Below, one piece after another: positions 57,265 through 64,000 of a stretch of DNA of 64,000 nucleotides. Location of the stretch: assembly GCA_003550325.1 (NCBI GenBank), contig QKWP01000232.1, positions 18,675-82,674 on the forward strand, given 5' to 3'. The DNA is from Gigaspora rosea. Taxonomy: Eukaryota; Glomeromycota; Glomeromycetes; Diversisporales; Gigasporaceae. The first letter of the stretch is position 1. Each line of letters starts with the position of its first letter. The notes under the pieces are model-generated. The model made no database searches and was not told the origin of the DNA. It worked only from the letters and a program-made list of their open reading frames with translations. The translations under genes were made by a program, and so were the position numbers.

Positions 57265-58504
57265 TAGTGATGGCAATTTAATTGGCCAAACAAAAATTTA
57301 ATTGGCCAATAGCCAATACAAAATAATTTGGCCAAAAATGGCCAAAATTTTACGGCCAAAGTTGAATGTCAATTGGCCAGGCCAAATAAAATTATTTGGC
57401 CGATATGGCCATTGGCCGATGGCCAAATGGCCAAATGGCCAAACGGCCAAATTTCTCTAAATAGTAATAAAAAAAGAAAAGTGTATAAAAATACTGTATG
57501 AAAGCATATTACGGTAATATAAATGATAACTTAAGTAATACTTGTTAAGCTATATAAAAAAAAATCCAAGCGAAAGTTTAATTTTATATAAAAAATAATT
57601 TAAGCGAAAATTTATTAAGTTATATTAAAATAATTTAACTGAAAATTAATAAGCTATATAAAAAAGTAATTTAAGCAAAGATTTAGAAAATTATATAAAA
57701 GTATAATTGGAACAAAGGTTTAATAAGTAATTTGAGCAAAGGTAATTTGTGCAAAGGTTTAGTATAATTTGAGCAAAGGTTTAGTAAGTTATATAGAAAA
57801 ACTACTTAAGTGAAAATTTAATAAATAATTTAAGCAAAGGTTCAGCGAGTTGTATAAACAATGATTTAAGCGAAGGTTTAATAAGTAAGGTTTAGTAAGT
57901 AAGTTAGCTAAGGTTCAGTTAGTTATATAAAAAAATAATTTGGGCAAAGGTTTAATAGTAATTATTTTTTGAGCGAAGTTTTAGTATGTAATTGTCAAAG
58001 TTTTATTATTTACTATATATTTTGTTATTATTAAATAGTTAGTTGATTTACGCAATAAAAACTTTTACTTATTTCGTCAAATAGAAGTTTTTAAATACTC
58101 CAATTTCATTTCCAATTTCAAAATTTTAATACATAAATAAGATTTTTTTAAATTCTTATTTATTCCAAAATATGCTATTTTTTTTTTAATTCTAAAACCC
58201 TTAATCTATTATTTATTTTAAATATTGAATGATTTATTTTATTAAAGATATCTAAATCTGGGTCTGATTAAAGCATGAAATTAAAAAGCATATAAAGCAT
58301 ATAAATAAACTTCATTCTAGCTATATCTTTAAATGCTTAAAGTTATATAATTAATTAGTAATAAACATGTATTAATATTGGACCAATCAGATTACTGGCT
58401 TTATTTGGCCATTTCAGCCAAAAATGAAATTTATATTTTTGGCCTTTTGGCCTTGGCCATTGGCCGCAGCCAATGGCCGGCCAAATGGCCAAGTAACATC
58501 ACTG
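57265..58504. mobile_element. Non-autonomous hAT-like element with TTGGCCAAA subterminal repeats
   Basis: The termini TAGTGATG and (complement) CAGTGATG fit the hAT consensus. CACATATT flanks both ends (57257-57264 and 58505-58512), within a 10-bp identity. Just inside both ends are dense GGCCAAAT/ATTTGGCC words (57280-57450 and 58400-58492), typical of transposase-binding subterminal repeats. The interior has degenerate TAATTTGAGCAAAGGTTTAG repeats (57560-58010). No transposase is present. Confidence 0.82.
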
Positions 58505-58639
58505 CACATATTTAATGTTAATAATTTTTTATCACTATATACATATTCATGAAATATATATCGGCAAGGAAGTAGATACTGACAAAAGAACAGGCAAAAA
58601 CAACTAAGCAAAGTTAAATTAGGCAATTCTTTACCTTTT

Positions 58640-59580
58640 TCTACCCTTTTTTTGATAGCACAATCTTTATCGACAATTAACTGTTGGATTGGAAATGGAA
58701 ACTTGTAAATTTGACCAAGAATTCGTCATTAATACCAACAACTAAAATCCATTTAATTCTGAATTCGAAAGCTATATGTTCTGAATCGGTGCATTTTTTT
58801 ATATCTAGGACAATAATTTTATAATATGTGCCTAATATAAATAGAATGAATAAACTCGTAATAGTAAAAAAATAAATCTTTACAAAATTTTTTTTTTAAA
58901 AAAAAAATTGGGCTGCCAGGTTTAATACAGTTTTTACCTATTATACTATAATTTGATGATGTTGTCCTCTTTAACTCACTATGGTACGATTTCAGGGCAT
59001 TCGTTGAAGTTACTTGTAGTAGAAGTGGTGAATGCTAGCGAGCCCATAAAGTTTACTAACTTGAATTATTTTGATAATTTCGTTTGATATAATTTTTTAT
59101 ACTACCAACTTGACATGCATCAATCGCCTCTTTGATAGGGATTGGAACTGCCTAAAATTTTTTTTAATTGTTTAATTGTTTAATCGTTTAAATATTTAAT
59201 TTGGCTAGCATTAAAATAATTCTGACCTACGACCAACGTAATTCTGCCTGGAACTATAGTGCAATTTTAAATGGTTAAACGGTTTCAATCCCTACTCTTT
59301 GATAAGTGCATTGCACTTGACTTTTTTATATCAGTGAATTATATATATGTAATCTTACATAAGATATTACGGCCCGTAATATTATGAAAATCTTACGATC
59401 GACGCAGTATATTATGTAATATATTACATTATATTACGGTAATATTATGATTATTATTTCGAAATATTTCAAAATATATTGTGAAATATTGCGAAATAGA
59501 CTAAAACTATGCAAATTATCTACAGGGGTCATGTACTCATACAGATCAATAAACTAATACGCACAGGAGGTAATATTTTG
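58640..59580. other. Intergenic stretch, no gene seen
   Basis: AT-rich with stops in all frames. A block of TAATATTACGGTAATATTAT-type near-palindromes lies at 59360-59450. The sequence then runs into the TTTTCGCAA repeat family. Confidence 0.5.
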
Positions 59581-59725
59581 ATATTTTTGCATTGTTTCGC
59601 AATATTTTGCAAATTTTCGCAAATTTTCAAAAATTTTTAAAAAATAAATAAACAATATACATATTTATATAATCATGCTTTTTTACAGGTTTTCGCAATA
59701 TTTTACACGGTTTCGCAATTTAATA

Positions 59726-60123
59726 TTTTTTTTTAATTAGCGGCCCTGCCTTTATTAATAAGAATTACATATATATGCACTAAGTTTACTTTTATATTAC
59801 TATATACTTAAAACTTCTCTATATCTAATAAAGACTTACTCAACTTCAATGAAGCCCAGATGCGACCTGCCATGACAGCCGTTTCCCTCTTTTTAAAGCC
59901 CTCAACTCACTAAGAGTTATTTAAACGTCCACAGGCGGAAGCTACTAGTCTTGTCAGAACCAATTAGCTATTAATATTTTTATCCTTCTTGTATACCGGT
60001 TTGACGAGAGACGACCAAGCCGGTTTACTAAAGCCAGAAATATAGTTTCTTATTGTTTCTTGCGCAACATCTAAGATCTTTCTTTTCTTTTCCTTCTCTT
60101 TTTCTTTTTTATCGTTCACTTCT
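59726..60123 (-). mobile_element. LINE 3' fragment with 16-bp target duplication
   Basis: The minus-strand tail is a T-run directly after 59725. The flanks are GTTTCGCAATTTAATA (59710-59725) and GTTTCACAATTTAATA (60124-60139), 15 of 16 identical. The fragment split a TTTCGCAATTTAATATAAAA repeat that continues on the other side. It contains the C-terminal end of an ORF on the minus strand (KKRKILDVAQETIRNYISGF ... LVKPVYKKDK, stop at 59964-59966). It belongs to a LINE family related to, but distinct from, the one at 60196. Confidence 0.85.
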
Positions 60124-60435
60124 GTTTCACAATTTAATATAAAATTTTTATTTTTTATTTATTATTATATATTATATTTTACATTTATTTTTTAATTTTT
60201 TTTTTTTTGACGATCATGTCACAACTTTATTTTATATTATAGAAATTGTATTTTTAATACATGTGTTCTATTTATAGCTATGCTATTTTAAACTAAAGTG
60301 TGGCTCACCTGGTTGCCATTTGGTACCTATGTGCGACCTGCCAAAGTAGAATTGACCTTGCCGCTTCTTTAATATCTACCTCAGATATTAAATCCGTAGT
60401 TCATCGGCCTGGATCTACAGCCTGTCATGATCTTT

Positions 60436-62182
60436 TTAATTTTTATTCCACCTGGACCAACTTCCGGTCCTTACCCATTTTTTTACCTCTTCTGTTACCC
60501 AAACCATTATTTCCTTGAACTTATACCACCTTTTATCTGGTACCTTCTGTCTTCTAAATTCTTCTTCCGCTTCCAAGGGTGTGTCTTTTTCTTTATCTGA
60601 GACCTTTACTTCTTTGACTTTCTTCTTTTTAGATTCGCTTTCTTCCTTTTTCTTCTTTTTTTTCGCCGAATTGATTTCTAACTCCTTTTCCCATTTTGCA
60701 ACTTCATCGCAGCGTTGGAGCCAGATCTCTTTTTGGAAAACACTATGCCATTTATCCCACCATTCTAATATGATTGACTCTGCTGCTTTATTAGCGATCC
60801 CTGCTTGCAGGAGTGAATTTTTAATATCTGTTTCAATTAGCCCTTGTGCCAGATAGTTTCTTCTCATACATCTGACTGCCTCTTCTCCTCCTGATAACGT
60901 TGTGTCCAAGTAGTCAATCGACAGTTTTTTCTTAATCGACGTATCTAAATTTAACCAGATTTCCTTTACTATCGACTTCTCTTTTTCAGACCAAAATGTT
61001 CCGTCAACTTCACAGGTTGTTAAGTGCTCGAAGTCCTCTTCTTTTTTTTTACATTTTCTGCATATTGCCGTTTGGTAAAGGTCTTCTCGATTTCTTTTGC
61101 GTAGACTTAGTGTGGGCAGCAAACCGCTCAAGCTCTTTAATCTGAACCTCCATTTCTTATTCGCTCTGAAGGAACTTGCTTTTTCTTTCCTTTCCTTCTT
61201 CCACAGATTTCGGAATATCTTCCAGTCTTGACTTTCTGCTCTTCTTTGATGAATCTTGTCCTTTGTATTTTGCATGAAGAGCCAGTCCACTTTGTGGAAG
61301 GTTTGTGTAAGCGTTTTGAGAAAGCTACAGATTGGGGTTTCGATTGTGATATTGTTCCAGGTAGGTCTTAGCACCATTCCCAGAATCTCTTTTACATTTA
61401 TCGAGATTATTTCTCTTTCTTGTGCACCTTCTTTTGCTGTCCTATCTGCTAGGTCGTTTAGCACATTTCCCGCGTATGCTTTTACTTTGTAAAGTTGCAG
61501 ATCTACATTTTTTGTGTCTAGTATTTTAACAATTGTTCCTAGAATGCCCGGGTTTTTTATTTTGCACCAGCTTCTTGTGCTCTTAATTTCCCAGCTTTTT
61601 TTATTTATATGGATCGCTACTTGACTGTCAGTGAAAATGTCTATTTTGCTGTTGCTTGGGGTTATCAGAGTCGCTTCCAGGATTGCCATAAGTTCTGATC
61701 TTGTTGAAGAAAACCACCTTTGGATTCTACCTTTAAGTTTTCTGACTATTGCACCCTTACTATCTACTTGAATTATTCCATATCCTGCTTTGTGATCCTC
61801 TGTACCTCCTCCTCCGAGTAAGCCATCAGTATAGTAAGTTATTTTATTGTACACCTGGTTCTTCTCTAGTACCTGCATGAGCTCTCGTTGTTTTTCCCTA
61901 TTTTCTACTAGATCTTGAATCAGGTATACATCCCAACTTCCTGCAAGAGTCACATGTTCTACTACAGGTTCCTTTTTTTCCTCTAGTCTTCTTTTCAGGG
62001 GCTATCATATTTTTGAGGTGTTTAAGGCCAATCGCTGTGATCCATCCTCCTTTGTTTTTCCTCTTTACCCATGAACTTACGTCTTTTACTTCGTTTTCTC
62101 TCATTTTGAGGATCTTATTTGTAGGAGTTATGCTTGAACTCGATGGGTTGTCAAGCCCCAAATTCTCTTGTTTTCCTCCCAT
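60436..62182 (-). pseudogene. LINE ORF2, RNase H and C-terminal part (frameshifted)
   Basis: A 505-aa frame (61953-60436) contains an RNase H domain: ITYYTDGLLGGG (first Asp), SSTRSELMAILEA (Glu), KIDIFTDSQVAIHI (Asp) and LNDLADRTAKEG (last Asp). A CRKCKKKEEDFEHLTTC zinc-knuckle-like motif follows, then a lysine-rich tail ending SWSRWNKN. The 61898-62182 stretch belongs to the same protein in another frame (ITAIGLKHLKNMIAPEKK). RNase H removes the RNA strand during reverse transcription. All four acidic sites are present, but the frameshift near 61930 separates them from the reverse transcriptase. Confidence 0.85.
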
Positions 62183-62367
62183 TATACAATGTGCAACTTT
62201 TTATTTGGAGATTTTTTTTCCACTTTTCCGAGAAATGATCCCATATTATCCTTTCTCTGTCCAATCACCCACTCTTTCTTTGATCTTTTGTGTGACATTT
62301 TTCTCTTTTTTGGCTTGATTTGGAATTCATTTATCTTCTCTTGTTGAGCATAACTTCCTTTGATTCT

Positions 62368-63999
62368 TCAGGATATTCGGTCTTCTAATATTGTTTCCTC
62401 TAAGTTTTTATACCATATGGGTGTTTTTTCTTTCGTTTCTAATCCACGAATCCTTTTAATTTGTTGCCATGTGAGCATTGTATTATCCTGTTTTGTAATT
62501 AACTGCTCAACAAACCATAGGTTCAATTCACAAAGTGCGTGGGTGCCTTTTTCAAAATCTTTCTTAGATAATAGGTTTTTTATCTCTATGCTGGCTTCAC
62601 CGTGTGCGCTAATGGTCCAGTCTTTTTCCCATCTAGAATTTTGGATACTAATACCCATACCCTTTGCCGTTAATAAAATGCTCACATTTAGATTGTTTTT
62701 CCAATTGATCTTTTTAATTTCGTTACTGTTTAAGGTCCATATGGGTACTGTAGATCTTAATAGAAGTTGAGCGTCTCTAAGCCTCATTCTGGCAAGGTCA
62801 CCTACGAGGTTTGGGTTGTTTATTCTTATCATCCATTCTGTGATCATATGCTCCATATGCCGCTGCCATAGAGAGTTAATTCCCCAGATATCACTTTGTA
62901 GAGGAATGGAGTTTGAAGCAGTCGAGGCCAGTTCTGCTTTCCATTTTGCTACCCTTATTATTGGTTGGTGTAGTTTGTCGCATTCTTCCTTAGATAAAAT
63001 TACTGTATTTAACTTATATTCAGCTCTGGGTAGTATAACCATATTATTTATATATCTTATATGTTCAATTGAAATTTTTTTCCTATTAAGCAGATTGGCC
63101 ATTTGTTTAATTTCTATTTCAAGTCTTTTCTTAATTGATTTTTTTGGGTCTGCTGCTGTCAGCCAGACCCCAAGGTAACGAACAAGTTCTTTCTTCTTTT
63201 TTGCTGAAATTTTTTTCTTTCCTTCTTTAATGAAGATCGCTTTTTCTTCTATTTTGCTTTTTCTATTTATCACCAGTAATTCTGTTTTTTTTCCGTTTAT
63301 CTCGATGTTGTTTAGACGAAAGAAGGATTCTGCGGTGTTAACTAGGGTTTGCATACTTGTTTTAGAGTTTGCCATCAGAGCAGTGTCATCTGCATAAGCC
63401 AGACCTGCGACCCGAATTTCCTCTTTTTCTTTTTTTCCCTGGGTTATTTCTATTGGCCACTCTAATCTTGCTTTCACTCCCTGTTTACACTTGTGAAGTT
63501 TGCATAGTAATGGGTCTAAGTAAATCTTCCACAAGAGAGGGGAGATTACTTCCCCTTGGTCTATTCCCCGTCCTGGGCTAAAGCCTTCTGTCAGACCAAA
63601 CTTTGTGATTACTTTGACTTGTCTATTTGTAAACATGTTCATAAGAAAATTTTCTAGCTTCTCCGGGATTTTGATCCTCCTTAATGCTACTTGCAGCTTC
63701 TTAAGATCTATAGTATCAAAGGCTTTTTTAATATCTATAAGGGTTATCCATATTTCTTTATTTTCTTGTTTAGCTGCTTCAATAAGGGCGTTCATGATGT
63801 GGATTGGATCTTGAGTGCATTCTCCTTGTAGCCCAGCGAAATTTGGCCCTCGCAGGATCTTGTGCGATATGATAATATCACTTAGTCTTCTTTGAATAAT
63901 TCTTATGAGTCCTTTTCTTGCTGCTTCCAGCAGCATATTCAGCCTAGAATTTTCAAGCTGCAGGTCCCACTCTGCCATTTTAGGAATTGGGAATATCAT
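62368..63999 (-). CDS. LINE reverse transcriptase (partial ORF2)
   Basis: A 543-aa frame is open at the window edge. The finger and palm motifs are in order: LQGECTQDPIHIMNALIEAA, IWITLIDIKKAFDTIDLKKL (first Asp), GRGIDQGEVISPLLWKIYLD, AGLAYADDTALMANSKTSMQ (catalytic YADD), KTELLVINRK and LVRYLGVWLTA. The frame ends ETILEDRIS at a TGA (62368). The frame stays open for another 60 codons beyond that stop (RIKGSYAQQEKINEFQIKPK ...), so the stop is a nonsense mutation rather than the natural end. The N-terminal endonuclease is outside the window. Confidence 0.93.
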   Translation of the reverse strand: MIFPIPKMAEWDLQLENSRLNMLLEAARKGLIRIIQRRLSDIIISHKILRGPNFAGLQGECTQDPIHIMNALIEAAKQENKEIWITLIDIKKAFDTIDLKKLQVALRRIKIPEKLENFLMNMFTNRQVKVITKFGLTEGFSPGRGIDQGEVISPLLWKIYLDPLLCKLHKCKQGVKARLEWPIEITQGKKEKEEIRVAGLAYADDTALMANSKTSMQTLVNTAESFFRLNNIEINGKKTELLVINRKSKIEEKAIFIKEGKKKISAKKKKELVRYLGVWLTAADPKKSIKKRLEIEIKQMANLLNRKKISIEHIRYINNMVILPRAEYKLNTVILSKEECDKLHQPIIRVAKWKAELASTASNSIPLQSDIWGINSLWQRHMEHMITEWMIRINNPNLVGDLARMRLRDAQLLLRSTVPIWTLNSNEIKKINWKNNLNVSILLTAKGMGISIQNSRWEKDWTISAHGEASIEIKNLLSKKDFEKGTHALCELNLWFVEQLITKQDNTMLTWQQIKRIRGLETKEKTPIWYKNLEETILEDRIS

Positions 64000-64000
64000 T

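Larger units (their letters stand above)
60196..63999 (-). mobile_element. LINE (non-LTR retrotransposon), long copy, 5' end beyond the window
   Basis: On the minus strand it ends in AATAAAGTTGTGACATG followed by an A-tail (T-run 60196-60208). The coding part carries reverse transcriptase then RNase H, an order known from I- and Tad-type LINEs. At least one in-frame stop and one or more frameshifts separate the two large frames, so this copy is probably dead. The right end lies outside the window. Confidence 0.92.

Noticed and set aside
62013..63814. Plus-strand ORFs across the LINE
   Set aside because: They lie antisense to the reverse transcriptase frame and have no features of their own.

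Overview
The window is very AT-rich eukaryotic DNA. It has many short GT-AG introns in small genes, long stretches of decayed transposons, Sel1-repeat and protein-kinase fragments, a Fanzor-type nuclease gene and GPCxVCG-type zinc-finger relics. This combination suggests an arbuscular mycorrhizal fungus of the Rhizophagus type (Glomeromycotina). That assignment is an inference from gene style; no marker gene proves it.

Layout. 1-5.4 kb: satellite-like repeats, a truncated LINE (minus strand), 8-mer and 9-mer arrays and a 213-bp MITE. 5.5-11.4 kb: a large inverted-repeat element flanked by TA. A SINE-like element with a tRNA-type head and poly-A tail has inserted into it (14-bp target duplication), and two hAT-like elements with 8-bp duplications have inserted into the SINE. 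11.6-13.2 kb: more MITEs, including a 452-bp foldback, and an assembly gap. 13.3-14.3 kb: a 5'-truncated LINE with a perfect 16-bp target duplication. 14.8-21.6 kb: a TA-flanked MITE split by a 6.5-kb hAT-like insertion, which carries a dead IS630/Tc1-type transposon and two smaller MITEs.

22-29.1 kb is a gene island with three complete intron-containing housekeeping genes. The RNase P subunit gene RPR2/RPP21 (minus) diverges from the WD40 ribosome-biogenesis gene AAMP/SQT1 (plus), which converges with the glycogen branching enzyme gene GLC3 (minus, 13 exons). For all three, the exons I spliced by eye sum to a whole number of codons.

29.8-36.7 kb: repeats, an MITE-like element with 220-bp inverted ends, an intact intronless 544-aa Fanzor/TnpB-like gene with a cluster of RNA-type hairpins at its 3' end, and a decayed syntaxin gene. 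37.0-45.6 kb: a long inverted duplication (arms of about 1.3-1.5 kb) enclosing an ASCH-domain gene with a possible one-base frameshift and a Sel1-repeat pseudogene. 45.6-54 kb: mostly AT-rich, gene-poor DNA with a kinase fragment, an MITE and satellite repeats that mirror those at the left end of the window. 54.0-55.0 kb: a complete four-exon gene for a prenylated membrane-anchored ubiquitin-fold protein (UBL3/MUB). 57.3-58.5 kb: a hAT-like element. 59.7-64 kb: a LINE 3' fragment with target duplication, then a long LINE (reverse transcriptase plus RNase H) running off the right edge.

The host genes form no operon or shared pathway. The most coherent biological story is the mobile-element stratigraphy and the Fanzor locus.
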